In this document: positions 1 to 9,059 of the stretch, piece by piece
Layout: every line of letters begins with the position of its first letter
Numbering within the stretch: position 1 is the stretch's first letter
Source: Namhaeicola sp039714555
GTDB taxonomy: Bacteria; Bacteroidota; Bacteroidia; Flavobacteriales; Flavobacteriaceae
NCBI GenBank assembly: GCA_039714555.1
Contig: JBDLJB010000004.1
Coordinates: forward strand, 1-64,000
DNA length: 64,000 nt
Reading direction: 5' to 3'
Position numbers and translations under genes: made by a program
The notes under the pieces: generated by a model
Told to the model about the DNA's origin: nothing
Seen by the model: the letters and a program-made list of their open reading frames with translations, nothing else
Database searches by the model: none

Positions 1-73
1 GTACCCTCGCTAGGAATCGAACCTAGATCTAAAGTTTAGGAAACTTTTATTCTATCCGTTGAACTACGAGGGC
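1..73 (-). tRNA. tRNA-Arg (anticodon CCT)
   Basis: The reverse strand folds as a cloverleaf. The acceptor 5' strand GCCCTCG pairs with CGAGGGT (the first pair is a G-U wobble). The anticodon stem AAAGT/ACTTT encloses the seven-base loop TTCCTAA, giving anticodon CCT, and the T arm holds GGTTCGATTCC. The discriminator A and one C of the CCA end lie at the window edge, so the 3' end is incomplete here. Arg-CCT reads AGG codons. Confidence 0.93.
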
Positions 74-143
74 ATAATGATGTGCAAATGTAAATAAATT
101 TAGTTGTTTGAATATTTTTTTGGAATATTTAATTTCAGTTATG

Positions 144-151
144 TAGCTTTG
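144..151 (+). promoter_or_regulatory. Bacteroidota -7 element for menC
   Basis: TAGCTTTG is an exact match to the Bacteroidota -7 consensus TAnnTTTG, 18 bases before the menC start codon, which implies a short leader of about 10-15 bases. Confidence 0.55.
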
Positions 152-168
152 TAGCAATACATTTCAAA

Positions 169-1233
169 ATGGCTATAAAAGCGATATATAAAAAATACAT
201 TTTAAAATTTAAATTGCCTGCAGGAACTTCAAGAGGTGTGTTAAATACTAAAGAAACTTTCTTTTTAAAATTGATAAATAAAAATAGATCCGGTATTGGA
301 GAATGCGCACTATTTAAAGGTTTAAGTATTGATGATACTGTTGATTATGAAGAAAAGTTACAATGGCTTTGTGATCATATTCATTTGGGTAAAGAGTTTC
401 TTTTAAAAGAATTAGTTGAATACCCATCGATACAATTCGGTATAGAACAAGCTTTTTTATCACTGCAAAGTGAAGATCGTTTTGAATTATTTCCTTCGGA
501 ATTTAGTAGGGGTAAAGATGCCATTTCAATTAACGGCTTAATTTGGATGGGTGATAAAGCATTTATGTTAAAACAAATTCGCGAAAAATTAAACTCAGGA
601 TTCTCAGTAATAAAATTAAAAATTGGCGCTATTGATTTTAAAACAGAGTTGGAATTATTAAAGTATATCCGTAAAGAATTTACACCAAATGAAATTGAAA
701 TCAGAGTTGATGCAAACGGTGCATTTCATCCTGATCAGGCATTAGAAAAATTAAAAAGATTATCAGATTTTTATTTGCATTCTATCGAGCAACCAATCAG
801 GCAGAGTCAATGGGAGGAAATGGCAAAATTATGTATGGTGACTCCTTTACCAATTGCTTTAGATGAAGAGTTGATAGGTGTTTTTGAAATAAAAGAAAAA
901 ATAAAAATGCTGCAAGTCATAAAACCACAATATATTATTCTAAAACCTGGATTAATTGGTGGTTTCGGCGGAAGCGAAGAATGGATAAAACTGGCAGAAG
1001 AAAATGGAGTAGGGTGGTGGATAACTTCGGCTTTAGAAAGTAATATCGGATTAAATGCCATAGCACAATTTACTTATACTTTACAAAATAAAATGCCACA
1101 AGGTTTGGGAACAGGGAGTCTTTTCACCAATAATATTGCTTCACCTTTGCTGGTAGAAAATGGGGCATTACATTATAAAAAATACTCAAAAGATCATTCT
1201 TGGGATATTAAAAAGATCGATTCAATATTTTGA
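169..1233 (+). CDS. menC: o-succinylbenzoate synthase
   Basis: Enolase-superfamily enzyme of 354 residues that dehydrates SHCHC to o-succinylbenzoate in cytosolic menaquinone synthesis. Visible catalytic features are the KxK pair K149/K151, metal ligands D181 (in DANGAF), E207 (in SIEQP) and D232/E233 (in LDEEL), and the second lysine K259 in LKPGLIGGF. N-terminal capping domain and C-terminal barrel are both present, so the gene is complete. Menaquinone is the usual quinone of anaerobic respiration in Bacteroidota, which fits the nos operon further along. A dipeptide epimerase of the same superfamily is the main alternative; the GGFGG loop and overall sequence favour MenC. Confidence 0.88.
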   Translation: MAIKAIYKKYILKFKLPAGTSRGVLNTKETFFLKLINKNRSGIGECALFKGLSIDDTVDYEEKLQWLCDHIHLGKEFLLKELVEYPSIQFGIEQAFLSLQSEDRFELFPSEFSRGKDAISINGLIWMGDKAFMLKQIREKLNSGFSVIKLKIGAIDFKTELELLKYIRKEFTPNEIEIRVDANGAFHPDQALEKLKRLSDFYLHSIEQPIRQSQWEEMAKLCMVTPLPIALDEELIGVFEIKEKIKMLQVIKPQYIILKPGLIGGFGGSEEWIKLAEENGVGWWITSALESNIGLNAIAQFTYTLQNKMPQGLGTGSLFTNNIASPLLVENGALHYKKYSKDHSWDIKKIDSIF

Positions 1234-1245
1234 AGAATCATCTAT

Positions 1246-2058
1246 TTATAATTTATCTTGAACATTAGATGATCTATTCTGACCCAATAAATAAGCTAAG
1301 ATAAATCCATAAATAAAATTTGATATTCCCACCTCAAACAAATGTCCCATTCGAATATTGTGAGGCATAAATTCATTGGGAATTATCAAAGGAGCTATTC
1401 CGCCAAGTATCGCAAACACTAAACCAATATAAATTGCCTTTTTATATTGAAAAGTTTTCAATGTGCGTAAAATTAAAATAGCAACCACTCCGAAAATAAA
1501 ACCTCTTAAAAATTGTGTATAGATCATTAGATCAAATGGAGGGATCTTATCCTTATAAAACTCAAGTAATTCAGGGTAAACGGCTTGTAATATGAACCCG
1601 GCAGTTAAATAAAGGAACAAATAAAGAATAATTCCTACAACTATTCGCCAAAACCAACTAAAAACTGATCGACTCTTAAAAATTATTACATTTTGATCTC
1701 CTTTCCATTTATTAAAAATAAGTACAAAAATGGGTGAAGCGATCAAGGCAACCATAAAACCTTTAATTATTTGAATAAAAGTTTCTTTTCTTGTGGTTAC
1801 ATTAAAAATATATGCCTCAATAAGAATATTAAAACTACCTATTATAAAAAGAATTACAAATACTGTAAGCACCAATTTAAACCTTCTGAGAGAAGAATTT
1901 AATATATAATAAGTTAGTAGTGAAACTATGATAAGATCTGATAAAAATGACCAAAATATAGTGTTAAAATTTAAGGGTGTTTTAGAGTTAAATATTAAAT
2001 TTAACAGAAATAAAACGAGTGTACTTATTGCTACTTTTAAATAAATATTTGATTTCAT
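1246..2058 (-). CDS. multi-pass membrane protein, unknown function
   Basis: A 270-residue protein with about seven hydrophobic segments spread along its length and short charged loops (for example TTRKE near residue 89). I do not recognise the family. It lies 11 bases downstream of the PadR-type regulator gene on the same strand with no promoter between them, so the two are almost certainly co-transcribed. This is the arrangement in which a PadR repressor controls a membrane or stress-response protein. The pair would be induced when the regulator leaves its operators. Confidence 0.75.
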   Translation of the reverse strand: MKSNIYLKVAISTLVLFLLNLIFNSKTPLNFNTIFWSFLSDLIIVSLLTYYILNSSLRRFKLVLTVFVILFIIGSFNILIEAYIFNVTTRKETFIQIIKGFMVALIASPIFVLIFNKWKGDQNVIIFKSRSVFSWFWRIVVGIILYLFLYLTAGFILQAVYPELLEFYKDKIPPFDLMIYTQFLRGFIFGVVAILILRTLKTFQYKKAIYIGLVFAILGGIAPLIIPNEFMPHNIRMGHLFEVGISNFIYGFILAYLLGQNRSSNVQDKL

Positions 2059-2069
2059 TATAAATCATT

Positions 2070-2603
2070 TTATTGTATTTCTTTGATTACTTTTTTGCAC
2101 CATTTTAAAGTTGTTTTACCCGATACTATACCATATTCAAAAGCCAATCTACCATGCAATGGCATATCTTTGGCTGCCTCATCAAAATAGGTTTGCAGCT
2201 CATGAACATATTCAGTTTGAAGGGTTTCGAAAGATTTAAGAAAAACAATTTTTTGTTTCAATGAAACAAGAGAATCCATAAATGCAAACCTCAGTAGTAC
2301 TTCATGGTTTTTTTTCTCAATATCTTCTTTTTCTAAGGGTTTTATGAGCCATTTCTTTAATATTTCTACACCACTATTCTTAATTTGAAATACTAATTTA
2401 TCAGATCCTTTTTGTTGTATTTTTTCAATTAAGTCCATTTTTTGTAATCTATTTAGAGCAGGATAAATTGTACCGGGACTACTACTATAATTTCCCATGG
2501 CAGTATCTGCAAAAGTTTTTCTGATTTGATAACCGGTTTGTGCTTTTTGATGGATCAAGCCTAAAATTGCAAAATCTAATAATGTTGGTTTTTTTTGTGT
2601 CAT
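2070..2603 (-). CDS. PadR-family transcriptional regulator
   Basis: A 177-residue protein with an N-terminal PadR winged helix (LLDFAILGLIHQKAQTGYQI, then the SSPGTIYPALNRLQKMDLI recognition-helix region at about residues 40-60) and a C-terminal helical dimerisation/sensor domain of about 90 residues (Vir_C type). It probably represses its own promoter: two related palindromes flank the -7 element directly upstream. The downstream partner is the membrane protein at 1246-2058. The ligand is unknown. Confidence 0.88.
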   Translation of the reverse strand: MTQKKPTLLDFAILGLIHQKAQTGYQIRKTFADTAMGNYSSSPGTIYPALNRLQKMDLIEKIQQKGSDKLVFQIKNSGVEILKKWLIKPLEKEDIEKKNHEVLLRFAFMDSLVSLKQKIVFLKSFETLQTEYVHELQTYFDEAAKDMPLHGRLAFEYGIVSGKTTLKWCKKVIKEIQ

Positions 2604-2606
2604 AAT

Positions 2607-2621
2607 AATACGAATCGTACT
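2607..2621. promoter_or_regulatory. candidate PadR operator 1
   Basis: Inverted repeat AATACG-AAT-CGTACT, whose inner 11 bases TACGAATCGTA form a palindrome around a central A. It begins before the last base of the padR start codon region (start at 2603) and lies just downstream of the -7 element. It shares arms with operator 2. Confidence 0.6.
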
Positions 2622-2622
2622 A

Positions 2623-2630
2623 CAAATATA
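2623..2630 (-). promoter_or_regulatory. -7 element of padR promoter
   Basis: TATATTTG on the minus strand is an exact TAnnTTTG match. It sits in the gap between the two palindromes, so a repressor bound to either would cover the promoter. Confidence 0.6.
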
Positions 2631-2644
2631 ATACGAAACGTATT
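2630..2644. promoter_or_regulatory. candidate PadR operator 2
   Basis: Inverted repeat AATACG-AAA-CGTATT with perfect six-base arms. Its centre is 23 bases from that of operator 1, about two helical turns, so two dimers could bind on the same DNA face. Confidence 0.6.
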
Positions 2645-2725
2645 AAAAACAAAATATTTTAGATTTTTTTATAAAAGTTTAATTAGTTTATTAAAATAAG
2701 GTATGTATAAGTGTATTGTTTTAAC

Positions 2726-2733
2726 TATTTTTG
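2726..2733 (+). promoter_or_regulatory. -7 element for the CPBP protease gene
   Basis: TATTTTTG matches TAnnTTTG and lies 21 bases before the start codon at 2754. Confidence 0.45.
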
Positions 2734-2753
2734 AGAATATTAATTAAGTATAC

Positions 2754-3692
2754 ATGAATTTTATACAAGAAGCATATAAAGGCAAAAATGATTGGTGGCG
2801 CTATGTTCTTACGATTATTTTAATGATTATTGGGTGGCAGATTATTGGGGTTATTCCATTAACATTGGTTGCAATTTCAAAAGTTGAAAATATTAGTGAA
2901 TTGATAAGGGCATCGGAAAATGCATTTATGACCATTGGAATCAATTCAAATATGTACTTATTTTTAATGATCATCACATTTTTCTTTGGTTTGTTAGCAT
3001 TATTCTTTGGTGTAAAATATATTCATTTACGCAAAGTTAAAACCTTGATAACAGCGCGTAATAATATAGATTGGAATAGGATCTTTTATGCTTTTGGTTT
3101 GTGGTTTTTGATCTCAATTATAGTCATTGCTTTAAGTTTTATGCTAACACCTGACAATTTTATATGGAATTTTAAACCGTTTCCATTTTTTGTCTTACTA
3201 CTTATCTCATTTTTATTTTTACCTTTTCAAACCAGTTTTGAAGAATTATTGTTTAGAGGTTATTTTATGCAAGGGTTTGGTTTGTTATTTAAAAACACAA
3301 TATATCCATTAATTCTTACAGCTGTTATTTTTGGATTATTACACGGGTTTAATCCTGAAGTTCAAAAGTTAGGTAATATTATTTTTATTTATTACATAGG
3401 TACAGGTTTGTTATTTGGTATTACTACTTTAATGGATGATGGAACAGAACTCGCTTTAGGCATGCATGCTGCCAATAATATTGTTGCAGCTATATTGGTT
3501 ACTTCGGATTGGATGGTCTTTCAAACAGATGCCTTATGGATTGATATTTCAGAACCTTCAGTAAATGTTGAAACATTTATTCCGGTATTAATAATTTACC
3601 CAATAGTTTTGTTGATCTTTTCTAAGAAATACAGTTGGAAAAACTGGAAAGAAAAGCTTTTTGCTGTAATTGAAAACCCTAATACTCAGTAG
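2754..3692 (+). CDS. CPBP-family intramembrane glutamic endopeptidase
   Basis: A 312-residue polytopic membrane protein of the CAAX-protease/bacteriocin-processing (CPBP, Abi) family. Catalytic motif 1 is EELLFRG (E163, E164, R168), motif 2 is the histidine in FGLLHG (H197), and motif 3 is GMHAANN near residue 240. All lie in transmembrane helices, so the active site is intact. Such proteases in Flavobacteriia often sit near menaquinone genes, as here with menC. The substrate is unknown. Confidence 0.85.
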   Translation: MNFIQEAYKGKNDWWRYVLTIILMIIGWQIIGVIPLTLVAISKVENISELIRASENAFMTIGINSNMYLFLMIITFFFGLLALFFGVKYIHLRKVKTLITARNNIDWNRIFYAFGLWFLISIIVIALSFMLTPDNFIWNFKPFPFFVLLLISFLFLPFQTSFEELLFRGYFMQGFGLLFKNTIYPLILTAVIFGLLHGFNPEVQKLGNIIFIYYIGTGLLFGITTLMDDGTELALGMHAANNIVAAILVTSDWMVFQTDALWIDISEPSVNVETFIPVLIIYPIVLLIFSKKYSWKNWKEKLFAVIENPNTQ

Positions 3693-3759
3693 ATTAAAAA
3701 TTTATTAAATTAATTGTTAACCTTTAATAAATCAAGTCATAAAAAGCAAAAATGATTTG

Positions 3760-5046
3760 ATGTATATAAAAGAAGATTTTTTACAGTATTTGTGGATGCA
3801 CAAGTTATTACCGCTTAATAATTTAAAAACCACAAATGGTGAAAGTGTTATAATTCTGAGTCCGGGTTCATTAAATGTTAATTCCGGATCAGATTTTTTT
3901 AATGCAAAACTCATTATTGATGATCAAACCTGGGCAGGAAATGTTGAAATTCATGTTAAGTCATCAGATTGGTATGTTCATCATCACGAAACTGATCCCT
4001 CTTATGATAATGTTATCTTACATGTAGTTTGGGAACATGATGTTGATATATTCAATAAGAGGAGCAAATCAATTCCAACGATAGCTTTAAAAAGTTTTGT
4101 TTCTAAAAATTTATTACAAAATTACCACAAACTTTTTTCAAAAAGATCAAATTTCATATCCTGTGAAGGTGATATAAAGTCTGTTTCAAATTTTATTTTT
4201 GAGAATTGGTTAGAAAGGCTTTATGTTGAAAGATTAGCCCAAAAATCAGAATTTGTTGTGAAATTAATTCAAGAACTAAATGGAGATTGGGAAGCAGTTC
4301 TTTTCAAATTGTTAGCTAAAAACTTTGGTTTAAAGGTAAATGGAGAAGTTTTTTATGAACTTAGTAATTCATTTGATTTTTCTATATTTAGAAAAAATCA
4401 ATATAATCTGGAAAATTTAGAAGCCTTACTATATGGTCAGGCTGGATTTTTATCAGATAATATAGATGATAATTACTACCATAAACTTAAAACAAAATAT
4501 AATTTTTTAAAGCATAAGTACAGTTTAGAAGCATTGGGAAATTCACAATTTCAATTCTTTAGATTAAGGCCTAATAATTTTCCAACCATTAGAATTGCAC
4601 AATTGGCTAGCTTGTATTTTATACATAAAAGTATGTTTTCAAAAATTATTGAAATTGAAAATCTAGAAGAATTTTATGAATTATTTGATAAAGGAGTTTC
4701 TGAATTTTGGAAAACCCATTATAATTTTTCATCATTGTCTAAAAAATCAAACAAAAAATTGAGTAGATCTTTTATTGATCTCTTATTGATCAATTCTATT
4801 TTTCCACTATTATTTGAGTATTATAGACAGCAAGGAAAATTAAACAATGAAAAAATTCTATCGTTAATACAACAATTAAAACCAGAAAGTAATAGTGTTA
4901 TTGAAAATTTTAGTACAATAGAATTAACTGCCAATAATGCGATGCAATCACAAGCATTTATTCAATTAAAAAATGAATATTGTAATAAATATCGTTGCTT
5001 ACAATGTGCAATTGGTAATGCTTTGTTAAGAGAGAACTCTATGTAA
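3760..5046 (+). CDS. DUF2851 family protein
   Basis: About 428 residues, starting at the ATG at 3760 rather than the TTG just before it. The N-terminal half carries the family's conserved blocks (NSGSDFFNAK, WAGNVEIHVKSSDWYVH, DNVILHVVWEHD) and the C-terminus ends in a small cysteine cluster (CNKYRCLQC). No signal peptide or membrane segment is seen, so it is presumably cytoplasmic. The family is nearly confined to Bacteroidota and has no established function; the acidic/His-rich N-terminal block recalls a nuclease-like fold, but that is only inference. Confidence 0.82.
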   Translation: MYIKEDFLQYLWMHKLLPLNNLKTTNGESVIILSPGSLNVNSGSDFFNAKLIIDDQTWAGNVEIHVKSSDWYVHHHETDPSYDNVILHVVWEHDVDIFNKRSKSIPTIALKSFVSKNLLQNYHKLFSKRSNFISCEGDIKSVSNFIFENWLERLYVERLAQKSEFVVKLIQELNGDWEAVLFKLLAKNFGLKVNGEVFYELSNSFDFSIFRKNQYNLENLEALLYGQAGFLSDNIDDNYYHKLKTKYNFLKHKYSLEALGNSQFQFFRLRPNNFPTIRIAQLASLYFIHKSMFSKIIEIENLEEFYELFDKGVSEFWKTHYNFSSLSKKSNKKLSRSFIDLLLINSIFPLLFEYYRQQGKLNNEKILSLIQQLKPESNSVIENFSTIELTANNAMQSQAFIQLKNEYCNKYRCLQCAIGNALLRENSM

Positions 5047-5540
5047 AACTAATAAAAACTTAAAAAAATATATCTTAATAATCATCAAAAAAAAGCTTTA
5101 TCATTATGAAGAAAGATAGTGTACAGAATTAACAAAGTAATATCAAAACTTATCTATAACAACCCTAACAGATTTTAACAAGTGTGAGACATACCCCTTG
5201 GAGATTGTTAACTTGATTTCATAGGGTTATTCTATCCTTGAGAACTCTTTGGATAAGTTCTTTTTATCGTATATTGGTTTAATTATTTAGACTACAATAT
5301 TTCAACTCTTTTATTTAAATGCTATGACAATTTTATTAATAACAGACCGTTTAAGCTCTAGAACTAAAATGTGGATTATATATTGAAAAAAATCTACTAT
5401 TGAGATCTTACTAGATGTTTTAATAAATTTTAAACAATTTGATTTGTTTAATTTTTTTATTTTTTTAAAAACATTTTTTTTCTCCCAAAGTTACATTACT
5501 TCCCATGAGCTAGAGTTAATCTTTAACATAGACTATTGTT
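5047..5540. other. 494-base intergenic region with imperfect inverted repeats
   Basis: No convincing gene on either strand. The clearest structure is a nested inverted-repeat region at 5147-5259: AACTTATC (5147-5154) pairs with GATAAGTT (5252-5259) and AACCCTA (5161-5167) with TAGGGTT (5222-5228), with further imperfect complementarity inward around TTAACAA. The last 150 bases before the RlpA-like gene are T-rich and would hold its promoter, though no exact TAnnTTTG is evident. Confidence 0.4.
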
Positions 5541-5912
5541 ATGAAATCGAAATCCTTAAAAATATTCCTTTTTGTCATATTACTTTTTAGCATCTTCCAG
5601 AAAAGTAACTCTCAAACCACTGAAGTTGGTTTAACTTCATATTATAATGATAAATTTGACGGAAGACCTACAGCAAGTGGAATGACATATGACAAAACAA
5701 AAATGACTGCAGCACACCGCACACTTCCTTTCAATACAAAAATTAAAGTGACAAATCTTATAAACAATAAATCAATTGTTGTAATAGTAAATGACCGTGG
5801 TCCTTTTATAAAGGGTAGAATTTTAGATCTTTCAAAAGCAGCTGCTATCAAGCTTGACTTTATAAATGAAGGTGTTGCAAAAGTTATGTTAGAAGTTTTA
5901 GAATATGATTAA
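5541..5912 (+). CDS. RlpA-like double-psi beta-barrel protein
   Basis: A 123-residue exported protein: Sec signal peptide (about residues 1-24, ending near KSNSQ) followed by one DPBB domain with the hallmark blocks GLTSYYNDKFDGRPTASG, MTAAHRTLPFNTKIKV and VVIVNDRGPF. RlpA-type proteins are septal lytic transglycosylases that act on naked glycan strands. This one lacks the C-terminal SPOR domain of E. coli RlpA, so septal targeting would need another route. It is a single gene, with a long non-coding leader upstream. Confidence 0.85.
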   Translation: MKSKSLKIFLFVILLFSIFQKSNSQTTEVGLTSYYNDKFDGRPTASGMTYDKTKMTAAHRTLPFNTKIKVTNLINNKSIVVIVNDRGPFIKGRILDLSKAAAIKLDFINEGVAKVMLEVLEYD

Positions 5913-5937
5913 TTAACAAGACAATACTTTTTAAATT

Positions 5938-6738
5938 TCATTCACTATCAAAATACCTCTCTCGGGCAATTAAAGCAGCACCATACGATGTTGTGAATTG
6001 CGGAAAAGAATTAACATAGACGGGTCTCATTAGCTCATTTTCCAAAGCTTCAACCATCCCTTTGTTTAAAGCTGTACCTCCATCAAACAAGACGGCATCT
6101 TGTATCTTTCCTCTGCCTGCAAGTCTGGTAATACGTTTGGCAATTGAATAGTGAATACCGGATGCTATTTCAGATGTTTTATGCCCCGCCGCTAATAGTG
6201 ATATGATCTCTGATTCTGCAAATACGGCACAAATACTGTTTATAGGTAATGGCGTATCTTTTGCTTGAAAGTGTAATACCTCTAACTCTTGTACTTCAAC
6301 TTCAAGATTTCGGGCAGAGATATCCAAAAATTTTCCGGTACCTGCAGCACATTTATCATTCATAAAGAAATTTGTCATTTTACCAGCATCATCAAGTATG
6401 ATTACTTTTGTGTCTTGACCACCAACATTAATAATCGTTTTAACTTTAAGATCATTTCCTAAACTACCTCTTGCTCCTTTAGCATTGGCTGTAAGCTCAT
6501 TAACATTTTCATTGCTAATTTTAAATAATTTTCTTCCATAGCCTGTAGAAACAATATATTTTAGATCATCTCTTGTTAAATTGTTAAAATTTAGTAATCT
6601 ATCAAGACTATCCAATGCATTTTGGTTAAACATACTCCCTGTAGGTGAACCGATTTTGTCAACCATTTCTCCTGATTCATCAATTAAAACAATTTTTATT
6701 GTTGTTGAGCCTATATCTACTCCTAAATAGTAATTCAT
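5938..6738 (-). CDS. BadF/HgdC-type ATPase activator of a 2-hydroxyacyl-CoA-dehydratase-like protein
   Basis: A 266-residue ASKHA-fold ATPase (LGVDIGSTTIKIV phosphate loop, NVGGQDTKVI, FDGGTALNKG). C130 (in NDKCAAGTG) and C170 (in NSICAVFAE) are spaced like the cysteines that hold the bridging [4Fe-4S] cluster of the HgdC homodimer. Such activators hydrolyse ATP to push a low-potential electron into a partner protein. That partner is encoded two bases upstream (6741-8021). Last gene of a minus-strand cluster with a polyferredoxin that could feed it electrons. Confidence 0.85.
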   Translation of the reverse strand: MNYYLGVDIGSTTIKIVLIDESGEMVDKIGSPTGSMFNQNALDSLDRLLNFNNLTRDDLKYIVSTGYGRKLFKISNENVNELTANAKGARGSLGNDLKVKTIINVGGQDTKVIILDDAGKMTNFFMNDKCAAGTGKFLDISARNLEVEVQELEVLHFQAKDTPLPINSICAVFAESEIISLLAAGHKTSEIASGIHYSIAKRITRLAGRGKIQDAVLFDGGTALNKGMVEALENELMRPVYVNSFPQFTTSYGAALIARERYFDSE

Positions 6739-6740
6739 AT

Positions 6741-8021
6741 CTATCTCTTTCTTTTATTATCTTTAATTGATTCCATAAAGGCCTCCAAACGTGTGGTGAG
6801 TTGACCTGAATCCTTTGGATTGTAATCTAATTCAACGTTCAGCACAGGATATCCGGCTTTTTCTAATTCCTGACCAATTTTTCGTGATTCCATATCATAG
6901 AGTTGACATCCTGTAAATGTTTGATACACCACGCCATCTACTTTATAATCTTTCATAGCGAGTAGAATTTTTCTAATTCGGTCATCATTAGGTGTAAAAT
7001 TAGGGCAGGTGCTTGGTTTTAGATATCTATCTGCTACAGCAGGGACCATATCATAGAGAAACCATTCATCAACTGCAACGGTATCACTTAACATTCTGCT
7101 ACTTGAACAAAACTCTTCATAAACAACAATTCCTCCCAATTTTTCAACTAAAATAGGTGTTCGCATATTTGGAAAAATGGATGGCGAACCTGTCAATAAA
7201 ATTCTTGGTGCTCGTGTTCCAACTACATTGACTTCTTGTTTAATCCTTTCCTCCAATTCATCATTAAGAATTGTTAGGTTTTTTGTCCAATTATAAATGT
7301 CATCAAAAAAGTAAGCATTTGTTATCAACAGCGCATCTTTACCATAAATAACCGGTGCATTTTTTCGGAGTCTCATAAACCGCCTGAATTCTGCCTGAGC
7401 CATGCTTACCATTTTAATGGAATTTTTTAATTTTCTTCTGGTAAGCCTGTTGCCTGTGACTTTTTCTAACTTTTTAACCATCTTTTTAACAGACCTATGC
7501 CAATATTGTCTGGCTTCTTCTGAATCTTTGCTTGGGGGTACTTCTAGAACATAAAATTCCTTTCCAATTTCATCTTCCATTTCACCAATTTTCTTTTTTT
7601 GATCACAAGTTGTAGGGTTAATAACCAGATCTGGATTGGCATTTCCCGGAAGCATATCTAAATAAATTGAACCTAAGGTTGATTTAACCATGGGACAAAT
7701 TTTTGCAGGTAAAAAATCAGAACCTGCTGCATCAGCTGAATAAGCACCGGAACATATTCTTACTGCGGTTGCATCCAGTGCATGGATAATTTCAATAGGA
7801 ACATGAATACACATTGATGCAATTAATTTTTTATCTTTTGGGTAAAGGGATTTGCCTTCTTCAAGTGGCCTGAATTTATTATAAAAATATTCCATTCCGG
7901 CAAGTTTATCCGGAAAATCATCTATAATTTCAGAGAGCACCTGATTTACTTCCATATTATAATGGATAGTTGAAGTTTTTTTCAACCTGTTATACCTGTC
8001 TATATCTGTAGCTTTAATCAT
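6741..8021 (-). CDS. 2-hydroxyacyl-CoA dehydratase / double-cubane cluster-like protein
   Basis: A 426-residue HgdB/FldC-family protein. Cysteines at 71, 90, 109, 139, 305, 339 and 372 (in MCIHV, RICSG, KICPMVKS, TTCDQKKK, EEFCSSS, STCPNF and FTGCQLYD) can ligate an iron-sulfur cluster. A true dehydratase needs two different HgdA/HgdB subunits; here there is a single family gene plus an activator. That is the arrangement of the double-cubane cluster protein (DCCP) systems, which reduce small molecules rather than dehydrate CoA esters. The start overlaps the end of the polyferredoxin gene by 8 bases. I infer a low-potential reductase; the substrate is not known. Confidence 0.75.
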   Translation of the reverse strand: MIKATDIDRYNRLKKTSTIHYNMEVNQVLSEIIDDFPDKLAGMEYFYNKFRPLEEGKSLYPKDKKLIASMCIHVPIEIIHALDATAVRICSGAYSADAAGSDFLPAKICPMVKSTLGSIYLDMLPGNANPDLVINPTTCDQKKKIGEMEDEIGKEFYVLEVPPSKDSEEARQYWHRSVKKMVKKLEKVTGNRLTRRKLKNSIKMVSMAQAEFRRFMRLRKNAPVIYGKDALLITNAYFFDDIYNWTKNLTILNDELEERIKQEVNVVGTRAPRILLTGSPSIFPNMRTPILVEKLGGIVVYEEFCSSSRMLSDTVAVDEWFLYDMVPAVADRYLKPSTCPNFTPNDDRIRKILLAMKDYKVDGVVYQTFTGCQLYDMESRKIGQELEKAGYPVLNVELDYNPKDSGQLTTRLEAFMESIKDNKRKR

Positions 8022-9054
8022 CTTTCTTTTTATTTGAATTCAGCAAACCATGTTTTTCTAAATGTTCAGGATCATCTGTCTCACCATATCTTTTAAAAAA
8101 TCCTTCTTCTGTAGCAGAAAATATATCAAAATTCACAACCTTTACTTTTAAAGCACCTTCTTCAGGACAGGCTTCCACACATTTAAAACACATCATACAA
8201 TCATCTTTAACAATATTTTTACTGAGAACATCATCAGCTATCTCTGTTATACCTATATCACATACACGAGAGCAGTTACCACAACGAGTACATTTATCTC
8301 CATCTTTTACCAAACGTAAAATACCTATTTTAGAAAAGAAATACTGTAATGCACTCATAGGACAGAAAAAACAGAAGAATCGTTTCTTTACAAAAGACCC
8401 TACTAAAAATATTGCCGCTACCATCAAACCTAAAGATGACATGATGATTGTAGCAGGATCTGTAAAATCAACAAAGATCTGGGAAGTATCTCCTGTAAAT
8501 AATGGTAATATTATACGAGCCGGACATATTTGGCAAAAAGGTGTATGCATACCTTCCGGAAGCAAAGGTAGACCGAAAAATGAATTTTTTATGGCCAGGG
8601 GAATTAAGATGAGTAAGAATAACAATATATATTTAATTGATTTCAGCCTCTTAAAACTCATCTCATCATAACGTACAAAGCTAAATCCAAGCGCTTTACG
8701 CAATCTTGTGATCCAATCTTGCAGGGTTCCTAAAGGACATACAAACCCACACCATGCTTTATTCAAAAAGATAAAGAATATCAAAAATATACCTAAACTT
8801 TTTAGAATACTAATGCCTCTCGGACTGAATATAGTGCTCCAGGTTGAATGTAATTCGTGCTGTACACCAATTAAATAACAACCTCCCGGACTTCCTTCCA
8901 CATAAGGACATGAAAATATTGGTAATCGTGAACCAATTTCAATAAAAAAGTAGCCCCCGTAAACAAAAAGGAAGAATGATAGAAGTTGTATCCAGAACCT
9001 AAAACGAGACACATTTGAATTATCAATATATTTTTTAATTTTAAATTTTTGCAT
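8014..9054 (-). CDS. NapH/CcoG-type membrane polyferredoxin
   Basis: A 346-residue protein with about five to six membrane segments, CxxxCP motifs (CGFVCPLG near residue 102, CQICPAR near 175, CFFCPMSAL near 230) and a C-terminal cytoplasmic pair of [4Fe-4S] motifs (CTRCGNCSRVC and CMMCFKCVEACP). Proteins of this class move electrons between the quinone pool or periplasm and cytoplasmic acceptors. It overlaps the double-cubane-like gene, so it probably supplies electrons to that ATP-driven system. It differs from the operonic NosH at 21680-22612, so it is a second polyferredoxin and not a duplicate within nos. Confidence 0.82.
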   Translation of the reverse strand: MQKFKIKKYIDNSNVSRFRFWIQLLSFFLFVYGGYFFIEIGSRLPIFSCPYVEGSPGGCYLIGVQHELHSTWSTIFSPRGISILKSLGIFLIFFIFLNKAWCGFVCPLGTLQDWITRLRKALGFSFVRYDEMSFKRLKSIKYILLFLLILIPLAIKNSFFGLPLLPEGMHTPFCQICPARIILPLFTGDTSQIFVDFTDPATIIMSSLGLMVAAIFLVGSFVKKRFFCFFCPMSALQYFFSKIGILRLVKDGDKCTRCGNCSRVCDIGITEIADDVLSKNIVKDDCMMCFKCVEACPEEGALKVKVVNFDIFSATEEGFFKRYGETDDPEHLEKHGLLNSNKKKDD

Positions 9055-9059
9055 CTTAA

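Noticed and set aside
807..1061. Long reading frames opposite menC and many other genes.
   Set aside because: They lie on the complementary strand or another frame of clearly recognised genes and have no conserved motifs, so they are shadows.
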